A DNA stretch of 10,289 nucleotides from Clostridia bacterium (lineage in GTDB: Bacteria; Bacillota; Clostridia; Oscillospirales; Acutalibacteraceae), in assembly GCA_900769775.1 (NCBI GenBank), contig CAAGHT010000058.1, positions 1-10,289 on the forward strand, read 5' to 3'. A program made the position numbers and the translations under genes. Below are positions 1 to 7,021 of this stretch, in pieces (the first letter of the stretch is position 1; every line of letters begins with the position of its first letter). The notes beneath the pieces are model-generated. The model had not been told where the DNA came from, made no database searches, and saw only the letters and a list, made by a program, of their open reading frames with translations.

Positions 1-13
1 GCTCTTCCGATCT
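1..13. other. Illumina adapter remnant at the contig edge
   Basis: The first 13 bases, GCTCTTCCGATCT, are identical to the 3' end of the standard Illumina sequencing adapter. They are not genomic. The copper ATPase reading frame supports this: at base 14 it reads ...PGESIPC, where the family continues with Asp-Gly, but translating through the 13 bases gives Arg-Ser-Glu-Glu instead. The usable sequence therefore begins at 14. Confidence 0.95.
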
Positions 14-805
14 GCAGGGAATGCTCTCGCCCGGTTTGACTGTGAAAATATCGCCGAGAATTAGCTCATCGATTGAGATTTCTGTCTCTTTCCCATCTCT
101 TATAACCCTTGCGGTTTTGGGGGCTAAGTCGAGCAGAGCGTTTATGGAATTTGTAGTCTTGCCCTTTGAGCGCTCCTCAAGCGCCTTTCCGACAGTAATA
201 AGGGCTAAAATCATAGCAGCAGATTCAAAATAAAGGGAATGAAGATGACTGTGCGCCGCCGCCATATCCCCTGCTTTTTCAGATAGACCGGTCAACACAA
301 GCTCATAAACGCTGTAGGAAAAAGCGGCAAAGGAGCCGAGAGATACGAGGGTATCCATATTTGGTGCGCCGTGCAAAAGTCCCTTGGTGCCGTTTATATA
401 GAATTTTTTGTTAATAAGTATCACGGCAAGGGAAAGCACCAGCTGCAAAAGTCCTGCCATAAAGGGTGTTACCGCAGCGGGCTGCGGCAGTCCCACCATA
501 TGACCCATTGAGATATACATTAAAGCAATAAGTAAAACTGCGGAGGAAATAAGCCTTATTAAAAGAGTGTTTCTCTCTTTTTTAGGCTCAACCGCCTTTT
601 TTGCAGTCTCTTTAATTTGAGCATCATAGCCCGCTTTTCTGACGGCTGAAATTACCTCTTCATCACTCAAATTTCCCTCAACTGCCATTGAGTTTGTAAG
701 CAAATTTACGGTGCAGCTATCCACTCCCGAAAGGGCAGAAACAGCATTCTCGACCCTTGCACTGCAAGCGGCACAGCTCATACCGATTACATCATATTGT
801 TTCAT
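14..805 (-). CDS. copA: Copper-translocating P-type ATPase (CopA type), N-terminal part only
   Basis: N-terminal 264 residues of a P1B-type ATPase that would export Cu(I) across the cytoplasmic membrane at the cost of ATP. Residues 1-68 form a heavy-metal-associated domain with the metal site GMSCAAC (Cys11, Cys14). A short charged linker follows, then four hydrophobic segments at about 82-104, 110-131, 152-172 and 190-209. The typical sequences NMDTLVSLGS (149-158) and YFESAAMILAL (192-202) are present. The actuator domain begins near 213 and is cut within PGESIPC. The phosphorylation site and the CPC transmembrane motif lie beyond the edge, so the Cu call rests on the GMSCAAC domain and overall similarity. 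The ATG at 805 lies 4 bases after the apbE stop, and its GGAG Shine-Dalgarno sits inside the last apbE codons, so the two are probably translationally coupled. The break is the adapter join, not a mutation. Confidence 0.9.
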
Positions 806-809
806 ATTA

Positions 810-1853
810 TCACTGCTCCAACGCGTATTTGAAAAAATCTTTTGTATACTCACGGCTGCCGTCATTCATTATCCACAAAACCTCTACATCGGGCAGCTTT
901 TCTACAAATGCCTTTCCCTCGCTGAGGCTCATTGAGAAAAGTGCAGTTGAAAGACAGTCGGCAAGTCCGCTATCCTCCGCCATTATCGAAATTGAAGCAA
1001 ACTCGATATGCGGATATCCCGTATCAGGGTCAATTATATGATGATAACGGACACCGTTAAGGTCAAAATACCTTTGATATGAGCCGCTTGTAACTAAAGC
1101 TTTTCTAAATAGATAGGTGCTACCCGAGGTGCTGTCTGAAAGTGGGTCGTCGATAGCGGCGCTCCAGCGCTCGCCGTTTGGCTTATTACCGATGACCCTT
1201 AAATTACCGCCGAAGCTGAGAGCATAGCCTGTTATACCCTCTTTTTCGAGAGTAGCGGCAATCTGCTCGGCAGCATAGCCCTTTGCAACTGCGCCGACAT
1301 CAAGCGAAAAATCGCTTTCGGTTATAAATACTGTATTCTCTGCCTTATCTAGTTTAATCTTATCAAAACCACGCTTTGAAAGTGCGGCAGAGATATCCTC
1401 TTTACTCGGTAAAGCGGCAGAAGCAGGGTTGAGGGCCGCCTTCTCTCTTGCATTATGCCAGAGCTTTAAAAGAGCGCCCATTGTAACGTCGGTTTTACCC
1501 TCTAAGTAGTCGTACATATCCTTGGAAAACTCTATAAGGTCGATAATTCTGCTATCCACCTTGACGGGTTCGACACCTGCATTTTTATTTATTGTGTATA
1601 TGTTATTTTTACCTTCATAGGAATTATAAATATCATAAAGCTCGTGATATTCACGGGTCAGCTTTTCAATCTTTTCTGAAACTGCATCAAATTCTGCGGC
1701 GGTATACTCATAGCCGACAATAGTAATAACTGTATCAAAATAGTCGATAAAGGTTTCGGAGAATTTTTGCTTTTCGGCGGTCTTTTTATTGCAGGCAGAA
1801 AAAAGCCCTACTAAAAGACAGAGAGTTAAAATAACTGCAATAATCCGTTTCAC
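810..1853 (-). CDS. apbE: FAD:protein FMN transferase, ApbE family lipoprotein
   Basis: Predicted 347-residue extracytoplasmic enzyme that moves FMN from FAD onto a Thr of target proteins through a phosphoester bond, using Mg2+. Family motifs in order: TDVTMGALLKLW (121-132), DVGAVAKGYAAE (185-196), SFGGN (213-217), SGSYQRYF (256-263), HIIDPDTGYP (272-281), and the metal-binding DSGLADCLSTAL (294-305). The N terminus KRIIAVILTLCLLVGLFSAC is a lipoprotein signal with Cys21 as the likely lipidated residue, which anchors the enzyme on the outer face of the membrane. I chose the GTG at 1853 because GGTGGTGA lies 5 bases upstream and the resulting Lys-Arg plus hydrophobic stretch is a proper signal peptide. 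Longer reads from TTG 1868 or GTG 1865/1862 overlap that Shine-Dalgarno. The gene immediately upstream encodes a lipoprotein that may be its target; copA follows 4 bases downstream. Confidence 0.93.
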   Translation of the reverse strand: MKRIIAVILTLCLLVGLFSACNKKTAEKQKFSETFIDYFDTVITIVGYEYTAAEFDAVSEKIEKLTREYHELYDIYNSYEGKNNIYTINKNAGVEPVKVDSRIIDLIEFSKDMYDYLEGKTDVTMGALLKLWHNAREKAALNPASAALPSKEDISAALSKRGFDKIKLDKAENTVFITESDFSLDVGAVAKGYAAEQIAATLEKEGITGYALSFGGNLRVIGNKPNGERWSAAIDDPLSDSTSGSTYLFRKALVTSGSYQRYFDLNGVRYHHIIDPDTGYPHIEFASISIMAEDSGLADCLSTALFSMSLSEGKAFVEKLPDVEVLWIMNDGSREYTKDFFKYALEQ

Positions 1854-1858
1854 AAAAA

Positions 1859-1866
1859 TCACCACC
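1859..1866 (-). promoter_or_regulatory. Ribosome binding site fixing the apbE start
   Basis: GGTGGTGA followed by five T residues and GTG (1853-1851). It resembles GGAGGTGA with one mismatch and has normal spacing for GTG 1853. The more upstream TTG and GTG codons fall next to or inside this site, so they are unlikely starts. Confidence 0.65.
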
Positions 1867-1872
1867 AAAGAA

Positions 1873-1898
1873 TTAAAGAGGGCTGATGCCCCCTTTAA
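1873..1898 (-). promoter_or_regulatory. Strong intergenic hairpin before apbE, possible attenuator or processing stem
   Basis: On the minus strand the two arms pair over 11 consecutive positions (1888-1898 with 1873-1883) around a four-base ATCA loop. One of the pairs is G-U (1892 with 1879). That pair would be an A-C mismatch in a plus-strand transcript, so the structure fits minus-strand RNA better. The stem begins next to the lipoprotein stop codon (1901-1899) and ends about 20 bases before the apbE start. The bases after it, TTCTTTGG, are only weakly T-rich, so a partial terminator, an mRNA-stabilising 3' stem or a processing site are all possible. Confidence 0.6.
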
Positions 1899-2876
1899 CT
1901 ATATTTTAGACATAGCCGAAATTATATTGTTAACATCGGTACTGATACTGATCGTGCAGGAAGCAAGAAGGTCGGCATCCTTTGCCTTACCGTCCTCAGA
2001 AACCACAGTTTTAATATCCTCAGCGGAAAGTCCGCGAAGGAAGTCGCAGAGAGAGGCCGCCTGCTCATACCACTCATAAGCTGAGCCGGCATAAGCCTTC
2101 ATTCCGTAGTTTTCCTTAAGCTCGCGCTTAGTGCCGCCAAATTTAGCCTCGGTGACAAAACCCTCATCGTTAAAGGCAAATTCGGGCTGAACCGCATCAA
2201 CAACTGCGGCGGCAAGAAGACTATCCGAATCAACTGCAACAGCCGCAAACTCAGCGGTAAACTTAACCTTGCCGTTATTGTTTTCCGAGTCGTTAGCCGA
2301 AGCAACATATGCCTTGACAGTCATTCCGAGCTTAATCTCACCGCTCTTAAAGGTAACGGCTTCGGTATCCTCTAAAGCCTTTACAACAGCCTTTTTAAAA
2401 TCGGTAACGGCAATGGTACAGCCAGAGAGCAAATCAGAATCGGTAGCTTTTCCGTTCTCGGCAAGAGACATATTCTTAACCTCATCGGCAGTTTTACCAA
2501 CGCAGTATTCCTCGAAGGCATCTGCCTGCTCATACCATTCTCCTATAGCACCGCCATAGGTTTTCATATTGTAGTCATCGCCGAGCTCATACTTTGTCTT
2601 AAAGGTAAGAGCTGTGGCGCCGTCCTGCAAAAAGCCGTCCTCAATCATTACCTTGCTCTGTGCAGAATCAATCTCACAGGCTACAATTTTACCGTCAGCA
2701 TCAAGTATCACAGCTGCAACAGTAAGGTCATAAGCCGCAGAAGCAGTCTGCTCCTCAGCATAGCTTACAACTACACCCATACCGAGCTTGTATTCCTTTT
2801 CATCCTTTTTTGCACAGGATGTAAAAAGAGTTACAAAGAGTGCTAAGATAAGAAGAATCGCGAGTGCTTTTTTCAT
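1899..2876 (-). CDS. Two-repeat lipoprotein related to FMN-binding domains, candidate ApbE partner
   Basis: 325-residue exported lipoprotein with no firm family name. Residues 1-21 are a signal peptide ending in LFTSC, with Cys21 the likely lipid site. The mature part is a tandem duplication, about 29-168 and 181-325. Both halves open with KLGM, share a Y-x-MK-x-Y segment (102-107; 257-262), an EWYEQA segment (113-118; 268-273) and an acidic stretch, and end in DLLSGCT (148-154) or DLLASCT (302-308) followed by I and a helix rich in A, V and I. The ends lie where FMN-binding domains carry the flavinylation site D-x-x-S/T-G-A-T. Repeat 1 keeps Asp, Ser, Gly and Thr but has Cys for Ala; repeat 2 also loses Ser and Gly. 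With apbE next in the operon, a role in extracytoplasmic flavin redox chemistry is inferred, not shown. The ATG at 2876 has GAGGT upstream, and pyk ends 18 bases before it. Confidence 0.75.
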   Translation of the reverse strand: MKKALAILLILALFVTLFTSCAKKDEKEYKLGMGVVVSYAEEQTASAAYDLTVAAVILDADGKIVACEIDSAQSKVMIEDGFLQDGATALTFKTKYELGDDYNMKTYGGAIGEWYEQADAFEEYCVGKTADEVKNMSLAENGKATDSDLLSGCTIAVTDFKKAVVKALEDTEAVTFKSGEIKLGMTVKAYVASANDSENNNGKVKFTAEFAAVAVDSDSLLAAAVVDAVQPEFAFNDEGFVTEAKFGGTKRELKENYGMKAYAGSAYEWYEQAASLCDFLRGLSAEDIKTVVSEDGKAKDADLLASCTISISTDVNNIISAMSKI

Positions 2877-2894
2877 AAAAAATACCTCGTTTTT

Positions 2895-4313
2895 TTAATT
2901 TACGGTAACAACCTTTAAGGTATTGGTGTTACCGGATACGTTAATCGGCTCACCGCCGAGAATAACCACTATATCACCTTTTTCAACAAGGTCAATCTGT
3001 TTTGCACAGTCGATTGCGTGCTGAAAAAGCTTCTCCTCGTTCTCCTGAAAGAGAGCAAGTACAGGGTGAACGCCCCAGGAAAGCGACATCTGGTGGAAGG
3101 TTTTAAGCTCGGGAGTTGCGGCAACAATCGATTCGTGGGGACGGAATTTTGAAAGTCGGCGGGCAGAATATCCCGATTTTGTAGAGGTGATAATCGACTT
3201 AACCTTAAGGTCGCGAGCCGTTGTACAAGCGGCATCGCAGATTGCGTTAGTCGTATCGTTTACCGATTCAAACATATTATTCCTGAACATATCCATCTCG
3301 AGAGCATCAGCCTCAGCCTGCTCTAAAATGGTAGCCATAACCTCAACAACATGTGCAGGGTCAACACCCATAGCAGTCTCGCCCGAGAGCATAACACAGC
3401 TTGTGCCGTCGAAAACGGCATTTGCAACGTCAGTAATCTCGGCTCTTGTCGGGTTGTAGGAATGCACCATAGATTCAAGCATCTGTGTAGCGGTTATAAC
3501 TATTTTGCCTGCTCCATAGCACTTCTTTATAAAGCGCTTCTGAAGACCGGGAAGCTTTTCAAACTCAACCTCAACACCCATATCTCCACGTGCAACCATT
3601 ATTCCGTCAGCCTCGGAAAGAATATCATCAAAATTGTCAATTCCGTCGCGGTTTTCAATCTTGGCAATAATCTTGACAGCGTGACCGCCATTATAATTCA
3701 AAAACTTTCTGAGTGCGATAACATCGTCCTTTGTGCGAACAAAGGAGGCTGCAATATAGTCAACATCCTCAGAAATACCGAAAAGAATGTCAGATTTATC
3801 ACGCTCTGAAAGATAAGGCATATCAAGATGAACACCCGGCACATTTATTCCCTTGCTGTTATGAAGCTCACCGCCGACGGTGACAACTGTGCCGATATAT
3901 TCATCAGTAACCTCAGTAACGGCAAGAAGAATACTACCGTCATCAATCTTAATTATATCCCCTATTTTAACAAGTTTTAAAAGTCCCTCATAGGTAATGG
4001 AAACGCCCTTTTCATCGCCGAACATTTCCTTGCCCCAAAGCTTAAAGCTATCCCCTGTTTTAAGGATTACGGGAGCCTTTGAGAGCTTGCCTGTTCTGAT
4101 TTCGGGGCCCTTTGTATCAAGAAGCACAGCGGCAGGAAGCCCCATTTCATCACGAACAGAGCGGAAAAGGTCGATAGTTTCCTTGTGTGCTTCGTGCGTT
4201 CCGTGAGAGAAGTTAAGACGAGCAACATTCATTCCGTTATTAAACATTTTTATTAAGGTCTCGCGGTTATTGCTCGCGGGGCCAAGTGTACATACAATCT
4301 TAGTTTTTCTCAT
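2895..4313 (-). CDS. pyk: Pyruvate kinase
   Basis: 472-residue cytoplasmic enzyme making pyruvate and ATP from phosphoenolpyruvate and ADP, the last step of glycolysis. Visible motifs: CTLGPAS near the N terminus, NVARLNFSHG (29-38), LLDTKGPEIRTG (64-75), the signature IIAKIENRDGI with catalytic Lys218 and metal ligand Glu220, ARGDMGVE with Asp244, and ATQMLESM...PTRAEITDVANAV (274-300). The C-terminal domain ends in GGEPINVSGNTNTLKV, and there is no extra PEP-utiliser domain. Glu71 and Thr74 in GPEIRTG match the residues of K+-dependent pyruvate kinases, so K+ dependence is likely. I chose ATG 4313 because the conserved MRKTKIVCTLGP N terminus starts there and AAAGGGA precedes it. An upstream ATG at 4463 would add about 50 unrelated residues and overlap the previous gene. 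It lies 49 bases after pfp. Confidence 0.97.
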   Translation of the reverse strand: MRKTKIVCTLGPASNNRETLIKMFNNGMNVARLNFSHGTHEAHKETIDLFRSVRDEMGLPAAVLLDTKGPEIRTGKLSKAPVILKTGDSFKLWGKEMFGDEKGVSITYEGLLKLVKIGDIIKIDDGSILLAVTEVTDEYIGTVVTVGGELHNSKGINVPGVHLDMPYLSERDKSDILFGISEDVDYIAASFVRTKDDVIALRKFLNYNGGHAVKIIAKIENRDGIDNFDDILSEADGIMVARGDMGVEVEFEKLPGLQKRFIKKCYGAGKIVITATQMLESMVHSYNPTRAEITDVANAVFDGTSCVMLSGETAMGVDPAHVVEVMATILEQAEADALEMDMFRNNMFESVNDTTNAICDAACTTARDLKVKSIITSTKSGYSARRLSKFRPHESIVAATPELKTFHQMSLSWGVHPVLALFQENEEKLFQHAIDCAKQIDLVEKGDIVVILGGEPINVSGNTNTLKVVTVN

Positions 4314-4344
4314 AAAAATCCCTTTATAATTGCTAGGGTTATTT

Positions 4345-4358
4345 TGCCCATTCGGGCA
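4345..4358 (-). other. Small GC-rich hairpin between pfp and pyk
   Basis: TGCCC-GAAT-GGGCA is a 5-bp perfect stem with a four-base loop, lying between the pfp stop and the pyk start. In the minus-strand transcript it is followed by AAAATAACCC with no T run, so it is not a terminator for this operon. It may be a minor mRNA structure or chance. Confidence 0.35.
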
Positions 4359-4362
4359 GGTT

Positions 4363-5565
4363 TTATTTAAGCTTAATGTGGCGGGAAAGTCCGTTCTTAG
4401 TAAGCAGTCGGGGCTCGCCCTCGATAAGAGGTAAGAAATACTTAACCGCTTCATCGGTAACATTATTCTTTTCCGCGTTTATCCACTCTACAGGGAAATT
4501 GCGCTCACCGTTTGCAACAAGATTTGCGGCAACAGGAGCGTACTCAACCTTATAAGGGTTGTCTGACACGCGCTTAATTGCCATCATTTTACCTGTTTCG
4601 CCATTCATAGCGGCCTCGACTGCGGCAGTACCTACTGCTTCACTCTCGTTAAGGTCGGTCTCAGAAGCAACATGGGAAGCACAGCGCTGAAGGACTGACA
4701 GCTCAACCGAGCGCACCTTAACGCCAAGTCTTTCCTTAATGAGATTTTCAAGGGTTTTACCGATACCTGCAAGCTGAACATGACCGAAGGCATCAGTCTT
4801 CTGCTCAACCTCTTCATCAGAGGGAATAGTTACACCCTCGGAAACAACGGCAATAACGGTATTGTCGGTTTCGAGCTTTGCCTTTAAGTCGGCAATAAAT
4901 CTATCGGCAGAGAAATCAACCTCAGGAAGATAGATAAAATCGGGGCATTTTTCGCCGTTTGCGCGAAGAACCGAGGAGGAAGCCGCAAGCCAGCCTGCCT
5001 GTCTGCCCATAACCTCGATTACGAGAACAGATTTCATATCATAAACCTCGGTGTCTCTGACAATCTCGCTGACAGTGGTAGCAAGATATTTAGCGGCAGA
5101 GCCAAAGCCGGGTGTGTGGTCGGTTTCGGGAAGGTCGTTATCAATTGTCTTCGGAACACCCATAACTCTTATCGGGCTGTTCTTCTCTGCAAGATATTTA
5201 GAGAGCTTGTTAACAGTATCCATAGAGTCGTTTCCGCCAATATAGAACATTGCACCGATGCCGTATTCCTCGAATCGGGCAACGATTTTCTCATAGGTTT
5301 CGGGAGATTTATCGGGGTCGGGCAGCTTATAGCGGCAGGAACCAAGTGCAGAGGAGGGTGTCTGACGGAGAAGCGCCATATCCTCATCTGTTTTTATAAC
5401 ATCGGCAATGTCAATAAGATTTCCGTAAAGGATACCCTCAATTCCGTTTAAAGAGCCGTAAACCTTTTCAACCTTTTCGCTCTTAAAGCCACCCTTGATA
5501 ACACCAAGGAGTGAAGCGTTAATAGCGCAGGTAGGACCGCCTGACTGAGCAACAACAATATTCAT
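4363..5565 (-). CDS. pfp: Pyrophosphate-dependent 6-phosphofructokinase
   Basis: 400-residue cytoplasmic enzyme that phosphorylates fructose 6-phosphate to the 1,6-bisphosphate. The phosphofructokinase fold shows as AQSGGPTCAIN at the N terminus, YIGGNDSMDT (108-117), PKTIDNDLPETDHTPGFGSA (138-157) with the catalytic Asp of TIDND, and EVMGRQAGWLAA (184-195). Two positions decide the phosphate donor. ATP enzymes have GGDGS and PGTIDND; here they read GGNDS (Asp113) and PKTIDND (Lys139), the pattern of PPi-using enzymes, where Asp blocks the ATP alpha-phosphate and Lys contacts PPi. This makes the step reversible and spares one ATP. The family is established; PPi use is inferred from these residues. 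The ATG at 5565 follows GAGGTGAT with good spacing. The NSS transporter gene ends 23 bases upstream and pyk follows, so two control steps of glycolysis are co-transcribed. Confidence 0.93.
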   Translation of the reverse strand: MNIVVAQSGGPTCAINASLLGVIKGGFKSEKVEKVYGSLNGIEGILYGNLIDIADVIKTDEDMALLRQTPSSALGSCRYKLPDPDKSPETYEKIVARFEEYGIGAMFYIGGNDSMDTVNKLSKYLAEKNSPIRVMGVPKTIDNDLPETDHTPGFGSAAKYLATTVSEIVRDTEVYDMKSVLVIEVMGRQAGWLAASSSVLRANGEKCPDFIYLPEVDFSADRFIADLKAKLETDNTVIAVVSEGVTIPSDEEVEQKTDAFGHVQLAGIGKTLENLIKERLGVKVRSVELSVLQRCASHVASETDLNESEAVGTAAVEAAMNGETGKMMAIKRVSDNPYKVEYAPVAANLVANGERNFPVEWINAEKNNVTDEAVKYFLPLIEGEPRLLTKNGLSRHIKLK

Positions 5566-5588
5566 AAATAATCACCTCAAAGAGTATT

Positions 5589-6974
5589 TTAAATTACAAA
5601 GAATGAAATTCCGAGAATCTTTCCGCAAACAAAGTCGAGTATTGAAGAAAGAAGAATTAAAAGAGTGAAAACGGGGGCGATATATTTGATTATTACAACA
5701 AACATCTTCTCGCTCTTAAATTTGCTTGAAAGCTTGATTTCTTCCGATATTGCCTTAGGCTTGATGATATAGCCGACAATAAGGCAGGTTAGGAATGCGG
5801 CAATCGGCATAAGCAGACTGTTAGACACAAAGTCAAAGAGGTCGAGTATGGTCTGTCCGCCAACCGAAATAAAGTCGAGTACGCCAAAGCCGAGAGATGA
5901 CGGAATACCGAGAAGCAGACAACCCAGGAAAACCAAGATACAGATAGTTTTTCTCGAAAGCTTCGTCTTATCAATAAAGATAGAAACAACCGTCTCCATA
6001 AGAGAAATCGATGAAGTGAGCGCTGCAAAGAATACCATAATGAAGAATACAGCACCGATAAAGCCGCCTGCCGGCATTGCGTTAAACACCTTGGGCAGAG
6101 TTATAAACATTAGGGTGGGGCCTGCCTTGGTAAGGTCGGCAGTTGCACCTGCCTCGCTCGGGAAAGCAAAAACGGCGGGAATAATCATAAGTCCTGCTAG
6201 GAAAGCGATTCCCGTATCAAAAATTTCAATCTGCTTAACCGACTTGTCAATGGCGATACCCTTTTTCATATAAGAACCGTAGGTTATCATTATACCCATA
6301 GCGATACTCATTGAATAAAAGAGCTGACCCATAGCGGCAACAACAGTCATATAGTTGAAATGCTCAAAATTCGGGATAACATAGTATTTAAGTCCCTCGA
6401 GTGCGCCGGGCATTGTAAGACCGTAAGCGGCAATTCCAATAGTGAGAATAACAAGGATAGGCATCATCACCTTCGATACCTTTTCCACTCCCTTTTCAAC
6501 ACCGAAAAGTACGATAACAGCAGTAAGCGCCATAAAGAGGAGGAACCAACCGAGCGGCTCAATCGGGTTAGTGATAAAGCCGGTAAAATAGCTTGAATCA
6601 GCCGCCTTGCCGACACCACACGAAACAAAGGTTACAATATACTTAGTTACCCAACCGCCGATAACCGAATAGTAAGGCAAAATTATCATCGGTATAATTG
6701 AAACTATCCAACCGACAAAGGAAAAGCGCCTATCAAGCTCTCCAAATGCGGCGATTGCGCTCTTGCCTGTCTTTCTGCCGATGGCGATTTCTGCGCAGAG
6801 AAGCGCAAAGCCAAAGGTAACCGACAAAATTATATAAACGAGCAGGAAAATCCCTCCGCCGTATTTAGCTGCAAGATATGGAAATCTCCATATATTACCA
6901 AGGCCTACAGCCGAGCCTGCCGCCGCAAGGACAAAGCCTATTTTTCCTGTAAAAGTGCTTCTGTTTTCTGCCAT
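5589..6974 (-). CDS. Sodium-dependent transporter, NSS family (LeuT fold)
   Basis: 461-residue inner-membrane symporter of the neurotransmitter:sodium symporter family, expected to import an amino acid or related amine with Na+. TM1 carries the hallmark AAAGSAVGLGNIWRFPYLA (about 17-35), with the broken-helix GSAVG that binds Na+ and substrate. TM6 contains QLFYSMSIAMGIMITYGSY with the expected unwound centre, and TM7 has FDTGIAFLAGLMIIPA. By eye there are 11 hydrophobic segments, ending in a last helix near 425-450, which fits the 11-TM bacterial subgroup that lacks TM12. The substrate cannot be told from sequence. The ATG at 6974 has AAAGGAAG about 6 bases upstream. It is the first gene after the promoter at 7017-7045, and pfp begins 23 bases after its stop, so substrate uptake and glycolysis appear to share one transcript. 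Confidence 0.92.
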   Translation of the reverse strand: MAENRSTFTGKIGFVLAAAGSAVGLGNIWRFPYLAAKYGGGIFLLVYIILSVTFGFALLCAEIAIGRKTGKSAIAAFGELDRRFSFVGWIVSIIPMIILPYYSVIGGWVTKYIVTFVSCGVGKAADSSYFTGFITNPIEPLGWFLLFMALTAVIVLFGVEKGVEKVSKVMMPILVILTIGIAAYGLTMPGALEGLKYYVIPNFEHFNYMTVVAAMGQLFYSMSIAMGIMITYGSYMKKGIAIDKSVKQIEIFDTGIAFLAGLMIIPAVFAFPSEAGATADLTKAGPTLMFITLPKVFNAMPAGGFIGAVFFIMVFFAALTSSISLMETVVSIFIDKTKLSRKTICILVFLGCLLLGIPSSLGFGVLDFISVGGQTILDLFDFVSNSLLMPIAAFLTCLIVGYIIKPKAISEEIKLSSKFKSEKMFVVIIKYIAPVFTLLILLSSILDFVCGKILGISFFVI

Positions 6975-7004
6975 AATAAACTTCCTTTAAACAGTAATAT
7001 AATC

Positions 7005-7021
7005 ATAATCATATTGATTAT
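7005..7021. promoter_or_regulatory. Inverted repeat over the -10 box, possible operator
   Basis: ATAATCA-TAT-TGATTAT is a perfect 7-bp inverted repeat with a 3-base centre. It covers most of the -10 element and the likely transcription start of the six-gene operon. A dimeric repressor bound here would block initiation. The site is AT-only apart from one C and one G, so chance is a real alternative, and no known operator consensus is assigned. Confidence 0.4.

Noticed and set aside
1854..1868. ApbE start at TTG 1868 or GTG 1865/1862
   Set aside because: These codons overlap or abut the GGTGGTGA site that serves GTG 1853, and they would put extra hydrophobic residues before the Lys-Arg of the signal peptide.
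3351..3809. 152-codon open frame on the plus strand opposite pyruvate kinase
   Set aside because: It lies entirely inside a highly conserved gene on the other strand, has no good ribosome site, and its translation has no recognisable domain. The other plus-strand open frames inside the genes (for example 5848-6273, 7030-7503 and 9122-9622) are rejected for the same reason.
4314..4362. Separate pyruvate kinase promoter (TATAAA just upstream of the gene)
   Set aside because: No -35-like hexamer lies 16-18 bases upstream, and the TATAAA-like run overlaps the Shine-Dalgarno region.
4345..4364. Plus-strand terminator (TGCCC stem followed by GGTTTTATTT)
   Set aside because: There is no plus-strand gene in the window to terminate, the stem is only 5 bp, and the T-rich stretch falls at the pfp stop codon.
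4314..4463. N-terminal extension of pyruvate kinase starting at ATG 4463
   Set aside because: It would overlap the end of the PPi-phosphofructokinase gene by about 100 bases and add about 50 residues with no family similarity. The conserved MRKTKIVCTLGP start at 4313 has its own Shine-Dalgarno.
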